Below are positions 55,929 through 64,000 of a DNA stretch of 64,000 nt, piece by piece. Under the pieces are notes generated by a model. It did no database searches, was not told where the DNA came from, and saw nothing but the letters and a program-made list of their open reading frames with translations. Source of the stretch: Acetobacteraceae bacterium (lineage in GTDB: Bacteria; Pseudomonadota; Alphaproteobacteria; Acetobacterales; Acetobacteraceae); the NCBI GenBank assembly GCA_947475245.1, contig CANJLW010000018.1:1-64000 (forward strand). Direction: 5' to 3'. How positions within the stretch are numbered: the first letter of the stretch is position 1; each line of letters opens with the position of its first letter. A program made the position numbers and the translations under genes.

Positions 55929-57262
55929 GCGACGAAGATCTCGTATGTCGGGCGGACCCGATCGCGATCGATCAGGGTGGAGTGGGTGACGACGCAGGGA
56001 GTGACCTGACCGCGATAACCGCCGCCGCCGGCTGGGCCGCAGCACAGCAGGGACTCGACCTCCCACAGCATGAAATCGACATCGTCGCGTTCGGTCGAGC
56101 GTACCGCGACGCGCAGACGAATGTCCTCGCTGGTGGCATAGGCGGTTTCGGCGGTGGCGTGTAGCGCGTTCAGCCCGACCAGGTCGATGCGCAGATCGCC
56201 GCCGAACCCGTTGGCGCGGGTCAGGCGCTGGCGCACTACATCGGCGGCCAGTTCGGCGCGTGCCCGCGCGTTGGGGCCGGCGTAGCTGACGCCGCCCTCT
56301 CCCAAATAACCGCCGTCGAAGCCGACCGTCACCTTGAGCTTGTCCGGGCGTGCCCGCCCGCTTGCCCCGGTGACTCGAACGCGGTCGGGGGCGTCCTGGG
56401 CGATGGCGACCTTGCGGAAATCGGCGGTGACATCCGGCGTCAGATAGCTGGAGGGATCGTGGACTTCATAGAGCAACTGTTCCTTCACCGTCCCCGGTGT
56501 CACGAAGCCGCCGGTGTCATCCAGCTTGGTGACGATGAAGTCGCCGTTCGGGCTGACCTCGGCGATCGGAAAGCCGCAATCGGCCAGGCGCGGCACATCC
56601 TTGAATCCGGGATCGGCATAATAGCCACCGGTGATTTGCATGCCGCATTCCATCAGATGGCCCGCCAATGTGCCTCGGCCCAGCAGCGGCCAGTCGTCCA
56701 GTGCCCAGCCGAAGCGGTGGACCAGCGGGGCGAGGAACAGCGCGGGGTCGGCGATGCGGCCGGCGATGACGACATCGGCACCGGCGCGCAGGGCGGGCAG
56801 CAGCGCATCGACGCCGAGATAGACATTGGCGCCGACCATGCGCAGCGCGACATCCTTGACCGCGCCGGGATGGTCCATGAACGCGGTGTCGCCGTCGATC
56901 AGGTCGGTGACGTCGTCACCTTCTACGCAGGCGACCTTGAGGCCGAGCAGACCGAGTTCGCGTGCGATGCGGATGGTCAGTTCGGCGGCAGCGCGCGGGT
57001 TGGCGACGCCCATGTTGGTGATGATGCCGGTGTTATTTGCGGCGCAATGGGCCAGTACGCCCCGCATCCGGGCGCCAAGTTGGGGGTTGTAGCCGCGGTT
57101 GGGGTCGAGCATGCGGTCGCGATGGCCGAACGCCATGGTGCGTTCGCCGATGCACTCGAAGACCAGATAGTCGAGCGCGCCGCGCTGCGCGAGATCGACG
57201 GCGGGGCCGAGGCGGTCGGACGAAAAGCCCGCGCCGCAGCCGATGCGGATAGAGTCGGTCAT
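55925..57262 (-). CDS. DUF1446 / AtuA-family acyclic terpene utilisation-like protein
   Basis: A 445-residue DUF1446 protein. RIGCGAGFSSDRLGPAVDL opens it; YLVFECIGERTMAFGHRDR, GVANPRAAAELTIRIARE and VIAGRIADPALFLAPLVHRFGW-type blocks follow. AtuA is needed for citronellol/geranyl degradation in Pseudomonas, but its reaction is not settled, and none of the carboxylase genes of that pathway are here. The ATG at 57262 is at the domain start. Confidence 0.85.
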   Translation of the reverse strand: MTDSIRIGCGAGFSSDRLGPAVDLAQRGALDYLVFECIGERTMAFGHRDRMLDPNRGYNPQLGARMRGVLAHCAANNTGIITNMGVANPRAAAELTIRIARELGLLGLKVACVEGDDVTDLIDGDTAFMDHPGAVKDVALRMVGANVYLGVDALLPALRAGADVVIAGRIADPALFLAPLVHRFGWALDDWPLLGRGTLAGHLMECGMQITGGYYADPGFKDVPRLADCGFPIAEVSPNGDFIVTKLDDTGGFVTPGTVKEQLLYEVHDPSSYLTPDVTADFRKVAIAQDAPDRVRVTGASGRARPDKLKVTVGFDGGYLGEGGVSYAGPNARARAELAADVVRQRLTRANGFGGDLRIDLVGLNALHATAETAYATSEDIRLRVAVRSTERDDVDFMLWEVESLLCCGPAGGGGYRGQVTPCVVTHSTLIDRDRVRPTYEIFVA

Positions 57263-57341
57263 TCTGTTTCCTGGACGTGGCCGGATCGCGGCGGAGACTA
57301 AGAGGTTGACGGAAGCCGAGCAACGCCGAGGGGAGAGGCGG

Positions 57342-58511
57342 TTACAGCCCGGATTGTTCCAGCCGCAGGATAGCCCGCGCGCAGGCCTGGGCGCGGGGCG
57401 TAAGGGTGTCGATCCGCAGGAATTCGTCCGGGCTGTGCGCCTTGCCGCCGACCGGGCCGACCGCGCAGATCGTCGGGGCGCCGACGGCGGCGGTGAAGCC
57501 GGAATCGGCGCATCCGCCGGTGAACTCCCCGTCAGTGGCGAAGCCGCTGGCGGCGGCGGCGGAGACATAGATTTCGAACAGCTTTTTCGCCGCGGGGGTT
57601 TGGGTCAGCGGCAGGAACTCACCTTTGATCGTCAGTTCGGCGCGTGTGCCGGGCAGCGAACTCCGTTCGACGATGGCGGCGATCCGCGCCATTGCCTCGT
57701 CCTTGTCCTCTGGGTTGACGTAGCGCAGGTCGATCTCACCCTCCGCCCAGGGGGCGACGGTGTTCACGCTTTGCCCGCCGCGGATCAGGCCGACGTTCAG
57801 TGTGATGCCGCGATCCAGTTGCGTCAGCGCGTGGATCGCTTGGATCTTGCGCGCCAGTTCTTCGACCGCGCTGATGCCTTCACTGAAATTGCCGCCGGAG
57901 TGGGCGGCTTTGCCGGTGACGCGCATCATCATGAAGACGCCGCCCTTGCGGCCGGTCACGACGTTGCCCGACACTCGGCCCGGTTCGCTGTTGAACACGA
58001 CCCGTGCCCGCCTTGCCTCGGCCTCGATTACGGTTCGCCCTTCCGGGGAGCCGATTTCCTCGTCGCCTGTGAACAGCCCGACCAGCGGGGCGGGGGCGCC
58101 GCCGAATTTCGCGAAGGCGGCGAGCACGAAGCAGTTCATCACCAGCCCGGCCTTCATGTCGGCCACGCCCGGGCCGTAAGCGATGCCGTCGCGGATGGTG
58201 AAGGGGCGGCGTTCGGCTTCGCCATCTGGGAAGACCGTGTCGCGGTGTCCCATCAGGACGATATTGCCGCCCGCGTTGCCGGCGGGGCCGTCCCAAGGAA
58301 CGGTCGCGCGCAGGCAATCGCCGTGCTTTTGCTGGCGTACGACTTCGACCGGGATGGCGTGTTCGGCCATGAAGCGCCGCACGACGCCGCCCACCGCGTC
58401 GATGCCGGTCTTGTTGTAACTGCCGCTGTCGATATCGACCATCTCGCGCAACATGGCGACCATGGCATCGTGCTGGGTAGCGAGCCACGCGGCGATCTGG
58501 GAGTCTGACAT
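57342..58511 (-). CDS. M20 family metallopeptidase (carboxypeptidase G2-like)
   Basis: A 389-residue di-zinc hydrolase: VLMGHRDTVFP and GVADMKAGLV hold the first metal ligands, TGDEEIGSPEG the base and ligand glutamates, NSEPGRVSG another, and GKAHSPDEFLRIDTL the final histidine. GKAAHSGGNFSEGISA is the lid-domain histidine region. It cleaves amide-linked glutamate or acyl-amino acids. First gene of the minus-strand cluster with AtuA and MFS. Confidence 0.9.
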   Translation of the reverse strand: MSDSQIAAWLATQHDAMVAMLREMVDIDSGSYNKTGIDAVGGVVRRFMAEHAIPVEVVRQQKHGDCLRATVPWDGPAGNAGGNIVLMGHRDTVFPDGEAERRPFTIRDGIAYGPGVADMKAGLVMNCFVLAAFAKFGGAPAPLVGLFTGDEEIGSPEGRTVIEAEARRARVVFNSEPGRVSGNVVTGRKGGVFMMMRVTGKAAHSGGNFSEGISAVEELARKIQAIHALTQLDRGITLNVGLIRGGQSVNTVAPWAEGEIDLRYVNPEDKDEAMARIAAIVERSSLPGTRAELTIKGEFLPLTQTPAAKKLFEIYVSAAAASGFATDGEFTGGCADSGFTAAVGAPTICAVGPVGGKAHSPDEFLRIDTLTPRAQACARAILRLEQSGL

Positions 58512-58559
58512 CGTGGATCCTGAGAAAGATGGCGGTCGCGCAGGCTTAGCGCGCGTTGC

Positions 58560-58595
58560 GGGACGCTGTCACGCGTCACGGGACACTGTCACGCG
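58560..58595. repeat. Two 16-bp direct repeats in a divergent promoter region
   Basis: GGGACGCTGTCACGCG at 58560-58575 and GGGACACTGTCACGCG at 58580-58595 differ at one base and repeat with a 20-bp period (two helical turns). They lie between the divergent M20 peptidase and permease genes, a likely operator position. Confidence 0.5.
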
Positions 58596-58710
58596 CAATC
58601 CCCGCCATTGACGCGGCGCGGCTGCCTGGATAGGCCCAGCGACTTCGCGGGTCCGTCCGCTCCTTTTGGGGGCAGCGGCCGCTGGCTCTGCCGACGGGTA
58701 TCGATCTAAC

Positions 58711-59625
58711 ATGAGCGCCACTGTCACTGTCACTGTCCCGGCACGGGATCAAACCACGCTTCGTCGCAATTATGCGCGCCGTTATTGGATGTTTGCTCTT
58801 CCGGCGGCGATCATCGTGGTGGCGGTCATTCTGTTTCCCTGGATTTTCACCCTGTTCATGTCGGTGCATGACTGGAAGGTGACCGGGGCGACCCCCTTCG
58901 TCGGGATGGCGAACTATGCGAAGATGCTGGTGGATGAGCGGTTCCAGTGGGCCTTTGTCCGCACGCTGACCTTTACCGCCGCGTCGGTGATTGCGCCGGT
59001 GGTCCTGGGCGTTTGGGCGGCGGTGTGCTTCTCCAGCAAGTTCCGCCTGAAAGGTTTCGCCCGCACCCTGTTCGTTTTGCCGATGATGGCGACGCCTGTC
59101 GCGATCTCGCTGGTGTGGACCATGATGTTTCATCCGCAACTCGGCGTTTTGAACTACCTGCTGAGTCTGGTCGGCATTCCTCCGTCCGCCTGGGTGTATG
59201 ACGGCGCGACGGTGATCCCGACCTTGGTGATGGTGGAGACCTGGCAGTGGACTCCGCTGGTCATGCTGATCGTACTGGGCGGTATCGCAAGCCTGCCGAC
59301 CGACCCGTATGAGGCGGCGACGCTGGACGGCGCGAGCCCCTGGCAGATGTTTCGTCACATTACGCTGCCGCTGGTATGGCCGTTCATCGTCGTTGCGTCG
59401 GTTATCCGCATGATCGATGCGTTAAAGGCATTCGACACGATTTATGTGATCACGCTGGGGGGGCCGGGCACGGCGAGCGAGACGATCAACATCCTGCTGT
59501 ACCAGACGGCCTTCGCCTATTACGACCTTGGCTACGGTTCGGCGATGGTTGTGGTGTTTTTCGTGCTGATCATGGTTGTCAGCCTGCTGCTTCTGCACGT
59601 GCGGCAGAAGCAAGCGTTTCAATAA
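58711..59625 (+). CDS. Sugar-type ABC permease, MalF/UgpA family
   Basis: The protein has 304 residues with six helices. WMFALPAAIIVVAVILFPW is the first, and the EAA loop is YEAATLDGASPWQMFRHITLPL. A threonine/valine-rich N-terminus precedes it. Pairs with the MalG-type permease 11 bp later. No binding protein or ATPase gene is adjacent on either side. Confidence 0.9.
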   Translation: MSATVTVTVPARDQTTLRRNYARRYWMFALPAAIIVVAVILFPWIFTLFMSVHDWKVTGATPFVGMANYAKMLVDERFQWAFVRTLTFTAASVIAPVVLGVWAAVCFSSKFRLKGFARTLFVLPMMATPVAISLVWTMMFHPQLGVLNYLLSLVGIPPSAWVYDGATVIPTLVMVETWQWTPLVMLIVLGGIASLPTDPYEAATLDGASPWQMFRHITLPLVWPFIVVASVIRMIDALKAFDTIYVITLGGPGTASETINILLYQTAFAYYDLGYGSAMVVVFFVLIMVVSLLLLHVRQKQAFQ

Positions 59626-59636
59626 GGGGCGGCGTC

Positions 59637-60470
59637 ATGAAGGCACATCGCATTCGCCATTGGATCGGTCGGATCGGGCTGTATTTTTCCGTCCTGATGC
59701 TGGTTTCTCCGGCCATCCTGTTCTTTCTCTGGATGCTCTCACTCGCGTTGAAAAATGAGTCCGACAACACCGCGTTTCCGCCGGTCTTCATTCCGAACCC
59801 GCCGACGCTGGACAATTTCATCGACGTGTTCGCCAAGAACGACTTCCTCACCTACACGATCAACTCGGTGATCGTGTCGTTTTCGGCCACCGGTCTGGCG
59901 CTGCTGTTCGGTGTGCCGGCGGGCTATGGCATCGCCAAGGCGAAGGCGACGAAAGCGGCGGTGCTGATCCTGATCGCGCGCATTACGCCGGGATTATCCT
60001 ACCTGATCCCGTTGTTCCTGCTGTTCCAGTGGCTGGGCCTAATCGGAACGTTAACGCCATTGATCATCACGCATCTGGTGATCACCGTGCCGATCGTGGT
60101 ATGGATCATGATCGGATTTTTCGAGGGATTGCCGGGAGAATTGGAAGAAGCGGCTTTGGTCGATGGTGCGACGATCTGGCAGGCGTTCCGCTATGTCGCG
60201 ATGCCGCTGGCGCGCCCGGGGATTACGGTCGCGATGATCCTGGCGTTCATCTTCAGTTGGAACAATTTCATCTTCGGCGTCGTGCTGGCCGGCCGTTCCA
60301 CACGCACTCTGCCTGTCGCCGTCTACAACGTTCTGACGTTCGAGCAGATCAGTTGGGGGCCGCTGGCGGCGGCGGCGTTGGTCGTGACGGCACCGGTCCT
60401 GCTGCTGACGCTGCTGATGCAGAAGGAAATTGTTGCCGGGTTAACCGCCGGCGGCGTCAAGGGTGGTTGA
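59637..60470 (+). CDS. Sugar-type ABC permease, MalG/UgpE family
   Basis: The protein has 277 residues. LMLVSPAILFFLWMLSLALK is the first helix and the EAA loop reads EEAALVDGATIWQAFRYVAMPLA in two adjacent segments around residues 171-193. It completes the membrane heterodimer with the preceding gene, yet the transporter lacks its other parts here. Confidence 0.9.
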   Translation: MKAHRIRHWIGRIGLYFSVLMLVSPAILFFLWMLSLALKNESDNTAFPPVFIPNPPTLDNFIDVFAKNDFLTYTINSVIVSFSATGLALLFGVPAGYGIAKAKATKAAVLILIARITPGLSYLIPLFLLFQWLGLIGTLTPLIITHLVITVPIVVWIMIGFFEGLPGELEEAALVDGATIWQAFRYVAMPLARPGITVAMILAFIFSWNNFIFGVVLAGRSTRTLPVAVYNVLTFEQISWGPLAAAALVVTAPVLLLTLLMQKEIVAGLTAGGVKGG

Positions 60471-60501
60471 CCCGCGCGGTTGATTTCGTTTGAAAACAAA
60501 A

Positions 60502-60528
60502 CAGCCGCCGAGCAGTGTTCGGCGGCTG
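60502..60528 (-). terminator. Intrinsic terminator of the marR-like gene
   Basis: A 10-bp perfect stem (CAGCCGCCGA/TCGGCGGCTG) with a 7-base loop, followed on the minus strand by TTTTGTTTTC. It lies 25 bp after the MarR stop and 31 bp after the convergent permease stop, so it may end both transcripts. Confidence 0.8.
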
Positions 60529-60553
60529 ATTTCGCGTGGTGGTTGAGGGGTTT

Positions 60554-60952
60554 TCAGGCGCTCGCGCGCTTGCGGGTCGTTGTTTCTTTTTCGACCGGCG
60601 CTTTCTTCGGCGTATTTGCCTCGTTCATGATCGCGCGGATGTCGCGCAGGAACGCGGTGCCTTTGGTCGTGCGTTGCACGAGGACGGAACGACGATCCAG
60701 GGGATCTACCTTGCGGCGGGCGAGATCCAGTTCGCCAAGGCGGTCGAGCGCGCGGGTGATCGCGGGCTTGGAAACGTTGAGGTCGGCGGCGAGGCCGCGC
60801 ACGGTGTGTGCTCCGTCCTTCAGGTAGCAGGTCAGGAACACGCCCAACTGACGCGCGGAAAGATCGGTTCCGTCACGACGAACCAGCGAGACGACGGTGT
60901 CGCGCAGAACGTTAACAAGATGCTCGGTAGCCGCGTTAGGTGTCGCTGCCAT
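60554..60952 (-). CDS. MarR-type winged-helix regulator
   Basis: The protein has 132 residues: LSARQLGVFLTCYLKDGAHT, the recognition region GLAADLNVSKPAITRALDRLGEL and the wing VDPLDRRSVLVQRT. The C-terminal tail is lysine-rich (PKKAPVEKETTTRKRASA), longer than in most MarR proteins. A perfect palindrome about 95 bp upstream is a candidate self-operator. Ligand unknown. Confidence 0.87.
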   Translation of the reverse strand: MAATPNAATEHLVNVLRDTVVSLVRRDGTDLSARQLGVFLTCYLKDGAHTVRGLAADLNVSKPAITRALDRLGELDLARRKVDPLDRRSVLVQRTTKGTAFLRDIRAIMNEANTPKKAPVEKETTTRKRASA

Positions 60953-61044
60953 ATGATGATTATCCTTTCATGATTACGGCCGCCTCCGACTTCGCGGCAC
61001 TGCCCCGACGCTCAGGTAATGTCGAGATGGTGCGATGTCAAGCC

Positions 61045-61062
61045 CATCACGTTTCCGTGATG
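61045..61062. promoter_or_regulatory. Palindromic operator candidate upstream of the MarR gene
   Basis: CATCACG-TTTC-CGTGATG: perfect 7-bp arms with a 4-bp spacer, followed by TATCGG. MarR dimers usually bind such sites near their own promoter. Confidence 0.45.
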
Positions 61063-61183
61063 ATATCGGACGAAGCTCTGATGGGAGCTTTATCAGGCGG
61101 TTACAACCGGCTATCCGACGGATGAAGACATTTTCAGAATGTCCCGTATTGTATCGAATTACATCGTTTGTATGGCGGCGGGG

Positions 61184-61235
61184 AATCGGTTCGAACCCGG
61201 TTGTGGTGCGATTTTCGAATGAATTCGAACCGATT
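61184..61235. repeat. 12-bp inverted repeat before the aminopeptidase stop
   Basis: Arms AATCGGTTCGAA (61184-61195) and TTCGAACCGATT (61224-61235) are perfectly complementary and separated by 28 bp. The right arm ends 3 bp from the M17 stop codon. It may act as a minus-strand terminator, but no T run is clear. Otherwise no gene was seen from 60953 to 61238. Confidence 0.6.
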
Positions 61236-61238
61236 GGA

Positions 61239-62624
61239 CTAAAACGCCAGTCGCTTATTCAGCGCGGCGAACAATCCCCGCATGGTCTGAGCCTCGCCGC
61301 CTTCCGGCCGACCGGGTCGGGTTTGATCGTTCCACGCGTACATATCAATGTGCGCCCAGGCGATATTGGGGGCGACGAAGCGCCGCAGGAACAGTCCGGC
61401 GACGATCGAACCGGCAAAAGATTTTGATGAAACGTTGTTCATATCCGCGATCGGGCTGGCGATCCAATCGTCGTAACCGTCCCAAAGCGGCAAACGCCAC
61501 AGCGGGTCGTGCACATCCCGGCAGGCATCGTGAATCGCGTCGGCCCAGGCGTCGTCGTTGCAGAACAGCGCGGGCAGGTCGGGACCGAGGGCGACTCGCG
61601 CCGCGCCGGTCAGTGTCGCGCAGTCGATCAGGATGGTCGGCGCTTCCTCCGACGCCGCGTGCAAAAGGTCGCACAATACCAGGCGGCCTTCGGCATCGGT
61701 GTTGCCGATCTCCACGGTCTTGCCGCTGCGGGTCGTGATGACGTCCGACGGGCGCATCGCATCGCCGGATACGGAGTTTTCGACGCAACCGACCCTGGTC
61801 ACCAGGCGAACCGGCAAATCGGCGTCCATGATCATCCTGGCAAGGCCCAGGACCGTCGCGGCGCCACCCATGTCCTTTTTCATCCGCAGCATCCCGGCGG
61901 ACGGTTTCAGGTCGTAACCACCGGTGTCAAAGCAAACACCCTTGCCGCACAGTGAAACCAGCGGGGACGCATCGGTCGCCTTCGTGCCGCGCCAGCGAAA
62001 CGTGGTGACACGAGGCTTGCGGTCGGAACCGCGCCCGACGGCGGCGACGGTCGGGAAATCTCGATCCAGCGCCTCTCCATGTACCACCTCCACCGCCGCG
62101 CTGTAGCGCCGGCCCAGATCGGCGGCGAGGTTCGCCAGTTCGGCGGGGCCAAGCAGGTTGGCAGGGGTATTGATCAGATCGCGAACCATCCAGATTGCGG
62201 CGGCATGCGACAAGGCCGAACCCATTTCTTCGGGTGCGAGCAGTCGAACCCTTTCGGCGGTGGATTTCCGGAAGCGCTCGAACCGGTAAGCGCCGAGACA
62301 GAAGCCGAGCACGGCATTTTCAGAAGAAAAATCACCGGCCTGCAACTGCCACGTCGTGCCGGCGGGTAAACGCGTCGGCAGCGCGCCGAACGGGAAGGGC
62401 GACCGATCACTGCCCAGTCCCAGAACCGCACCGGCGATGCCGTCGGCGCATGGAAGGACGTGCAATTCCCCCCGCGCCCCAGTCAGTCCCAAACCCCGCA
62501 GAAACGCCGCCTGCTCGGCGGGCAGCGTCGCGAGCCAGGCCGCCAGACCGTCGGGCCGAACGATATGCAGGGGTAGCGCGTTCTCCGCCGAGTCCACGAT
62601 GCAATCGAGCTTCTGGTCGAGCAT
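61239..62624 (-). CDS. Leucyl aminopeptidase family M17 (cytosol aminopeptidase)
   Basis: A 461-residue di-zinc peptidase. The metal and active-site blocks GKGVCFDTGGYDLKPSAGM, KKDMGGAATVLG and the signature NTDAEGRLVL are intact. It trims N-terminal residues from peptides and in some bacteria doubles as a DNA-binding protein. The C-terminal HIDMYAWNDQTRPGRPEGGE is typical of the alphaproteobacterial branch. Confidence 0.93.
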   Translation of the reverse strand: MLDQKLDCIVDSAENALPLHIVRPDGLAAWLATLPAEQAAFLRGLGLTGARGELHVLPCADGIAGAVLGLGSDRSPFPFGALPTRLPAGTTWQLQAGDFSSENAVLGFCLGAYRFERFRKSTAERVRLLAPEEMGSALSHAAAIWMVRDLINTPANLLGPAELANLAADLGRRYSAAVEVVHGEALDRDFPTVAAVGRGSDRKPRVTTFRWRGTKATDASPLVSLCGKGVCFDTGGYDLKPSAGMLRMKKDMGGAATVLGLARMIMDADLPVRLVTRVGCVENSVSGDAMRPSDVITTRSGKTVEIGNTDAEGRLVLCDLLHAASEEAPTILIDCATLTGAARVALGPDLPALFCNDDAWADAIHDACRDVHDPLWRLPLWDGYDDWIASPIADMNNVSSKSFAGSIVAGLFLRRFVAPNIAWAHIDMYAWNDQTRPGRPEGGEAQTMRGLFAALNKRLAF

Positions 62625-62722
62625 GCGCGAGGTTCCTTCCGATCCGCCGTCACCAAACTGACTTTTGCCGCACCGTCCGATTCGGCGCTAGCGTGCGGCG
62701 TAAACCTGACAGGCCAGTGTGC

Positions 62723-63283
62723 ATGACATCGGATGTGATCGACGACCTCGCCGCCATTATCGACGGCAAGGGCTTCCGCCAGTACGGGCTCAGCCACATC
62801 AACCAGCGCGCGCATGCCCTGCAGGCGGCCTTGCTGGCCGAAACAAGCGGCAGTTCGTCCGCGCTGATCGCGGCGTCGTTGCTGCACGACATCGGGCACA
62901 TGGTGCACGATCTTGGCGAGGATCCCGCACAAAAAGGGATCGACGACGAGCATGAACGGCTGGGTCAGGAATACCTGACGACGTATTTCGGCCCAGAGGT
63001 GACTGAACCGATCCGCCTGCATGTCGCGGCCAAGCGCTATTTGTGCGGCACCGAGGGCGATTATTTCGCGACCCTGTCACCGGACAGCGTGCGTAGCCTG
63101 GGTCTGCAGGGCGGGCCGATGTCGGCGGAGGAGGCAGCAGCCTTCGCCGCCTTGCCCTACGCCGCCGATGCGGTGCGCCTGCGGCGCTTCGACGAGGGGG
63201 CGAAGGTCAAGGACCTGCCCACCCCGCCGGTCGCGCATTTCTTGCCGCATTTGCGCGCCAGTTTGCGGCCGAAAGCGGTCTAG
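62723..63283 (+). CDS. HD-domain protein with PhnZ-like diiron site
   Basis: The protein has 186 residues. Its residues Tyr21, His31, His55, Asp56 (SLLHDIGHM), His77 (DDEHERLG), His100 ([10 protein letters not shown]) and Asp157 line up, with a near constant shift, with the iron ligands Tyr24, His34, His58, Asp59, His80, His104 and Asp161 of PhnZ, the mixed-valent diiron oxygenase that cleaves 2-amino-1-hydroxyethylphosphonate. No phnY or other phosphonate gene is nearby, so the substrate may differ. It lies between convergent htpG and the divergent M17 peptidase gene. The ATG at 62723 sits directly before the domain. Confidence 0.82.
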   Translation: MTSDVIDDLAAIIDGKGFRQYGLSHINQRAHALQAALLAETSGSSSALIAASLLHDIGHMVHDLGEDPAQKGIDDEHERLGQEYLTTYFGPEVTEPIRLHVAAKRYLCGTEGDYFATLSPDSVRSLGLQGGPMSAEEAAAFAALPYAADAVRLRRFDEGAKVKDLPTPPVAHFLPHLRASLRPKAV

Positions 63284-64000
63284 CCGGCCAGACTGCCGGC
63301 CAGCAACGCGGTGACGCGACGCGCGAAGGCCGCCGCGTTGCCCGGTGCCTCCCCTTCCTGCACCCGCGCCAGATCCAGCAAGGTCGCGGCGGCATCGGCC
63401 ATCAGGTCGGTGTCGTCGGTCTTGCCGGCCAGCGCCGCGATCAACGCGTGGTTCGGGTTCACCTCCAGAACCGGCTTCGACGGCATCATCGCCCGTCCTG
63501 CCCGGCGCAGCAGGCGCTGCATCTGCAAATCCGGCCCGCTGTTGTCGGCGGCCAGCACGACGGCGCTGTCGGTCAACCGCGCCGTGGAGCGGACATCGGC
63601 CACCTCGTCGCCAAGGGCGGTTTTAAGCGCGGCGAGCAACGCCGAAATGTCGGGCTGTTCGGCGTCCGATGCCAGATCGGCGGCGGATTGGGTGACACTG
63701 CGAAGCTTCTTCTCCTCGAAACTGTCCAGCCGTTCCGGCCAGAACGCGTCGATCGGATCGGCCATCAGCAGCACTTCGAAGCCCTTGGCGCCGAAGCCTT
63801 CTAGTTGCGGCGAATTGCGCAGGGTCTCGGCGTTGTCGCCGCTCAGGTAGTAAATCGTCTCCTGACCGGGCTGCATGCGCGACACGTAGTCGGGCAGGGA
63901 GGTCCAGCCATCCTGAGTCGAGGAGCGGAAACGTAGCAGCGGCGCGATCTCGGCGCGGTGTTCGGCGTCTTCCCAGATGCCTTCCTTAAGCTGGGCGCCG
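63280..64000 (-). CDS. htpG: Molecular chaperone HtpG (Hsp90), C-terminal part, cut by window edge
   Basis: About 239 codons are in the window; the 5' part lies beyond position 64000. [39 protein letters not shown] and [19 protein letters not shown] belong to the middle domain; [14 protein letters not shown] belongs to the C-terminal dimerisation domain. The stop overlaps that of the convergent HD gene by 4 bp. Confidence 0.95.
   Translation of the reverse strand, partial: GAQLKEGIWEDAEHRAEIAPLLRFRSSTQDGWTSLPDYVSRMQPGQETIYYLSGDNAETLRNSPQLEGFGAKGFEVLLMADPIDAFWPERLDSFEEKKLRSVTQSAADLASDAEQPDISALLAALKTALGDEVADVRSTARLTDSAVVLAADNSGPDLQMQRLLRRAGRAMMPSKPVLEVNPNHALIAALAGKTDDTDLMADAAATLLDLARVQEGEAPGNAAAFARRVTALLAGSLAG

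Noticed and set aside
61184-61235. tRNA-like T-arm (GGTTCGAACCC)
   Set aside because: Only the T-loop-like motif is present; no acceptor, D or anticodon stems can be formed around it. It is better explained as an inverted repeat.

Overview
The window looks like chromosomal DNA of a GC-rich alphaproteobacterium. The block lpxC-bamD-recN-ligA, the pair nrdR-glyA, the single-unit GapA, and the many ABC and Bug-type uptake proteins and SDR, VOC and GST enzymes all fit Rhodospirillales, most likely Acetobacteraceae. That placement comes from gene content and base composition only; no search was run.

Layout. 1-0.9 kb holds a decayed IS5-family transposase. 0.97-6.3 kb is an accessory catabolic stretch: an isocitrate lyase/PEP mutase-type enzyme, an NMT1-type binding protein, a HpcH/HpaI aldolase and an SDR. 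It is interrupted by a DUF4160/DUF2442 pair and a zeta-type kinase with a small partner, which sit beside a broken copy of the aldolase 3' end. 6.3-8.6 kb encodes a DmsA-type molybdoenzyme with a TetR-type palindrome upstream. 8.8-14.5 kb is the envelope and DNA-repair core (lpxC, bamD, recN, ligA). 14.5-17.1 kb carries an epoxide hydrolase, an HGGxSTGPRT protein and a first degenerate repeat array. 17.1-20.2 kb is tkt-gap. 20.2-22.4 kb is accessory: a long inverted repeat, a GxxExxY gene and a TIR-FGE fusion. 22.6-27.6 kb has formaldehyde detoxification (frmA-like), crcB and the dTDP-rhamnose operon rfbBACD. 27.65-29.4 kb is tRNA-Gln(CTG) followed by a small island (a Bug-protein relic and a RelE/XRE toxin-antitoxin pair) bracketed by a 23-bp direct repeat. 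Then come nrdR, glyA, a fatty-acid desaturase and a complete dipeptide/oligopeptide ABC operon (32.5-37.95 kb).

The right half is mostly catabolic and transport genes. It includes an acyl-CoA ligase with a MaoC-like protein, a HAD hydrolase with a hotdog thioesterase, a second repeat array (42.07-42.73 kb) that shares a core with the first, and a LLM oxidoreductase with a serine-glyoxylate-type aminotransferase. A long minus-strand run follows, with P1 peptidase, GST, HIBADH-like dehydrogenase, queA, a queuosine-precursor transporter, VOC, an NMT1-like protein, MFS, the AtuA pair and an M20 peptidase. Next are an orphan pair of sugar-type ABC permeases, a MarR regulator, a leucyl aminopeptidase, a PhnZ-like HD oxygenase candidate and the 3' part of htpG, which runs off the right edge.

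The most unusual features are: two repeat arrays 26 kb apart that share a core motif; two toxin-antitoxin modules each placed beside a duplicated piece of a neighbouring gene's 3' end or 3' flank; a TIR-FGE fusion whose FGE half lacks the catalytic cysteines; and an HD protein with the full set of PhnZ iron ligands in a non-phosphonate context. No CRISPR array, rRNA operon, prophage or reverse transcriptase is visible.
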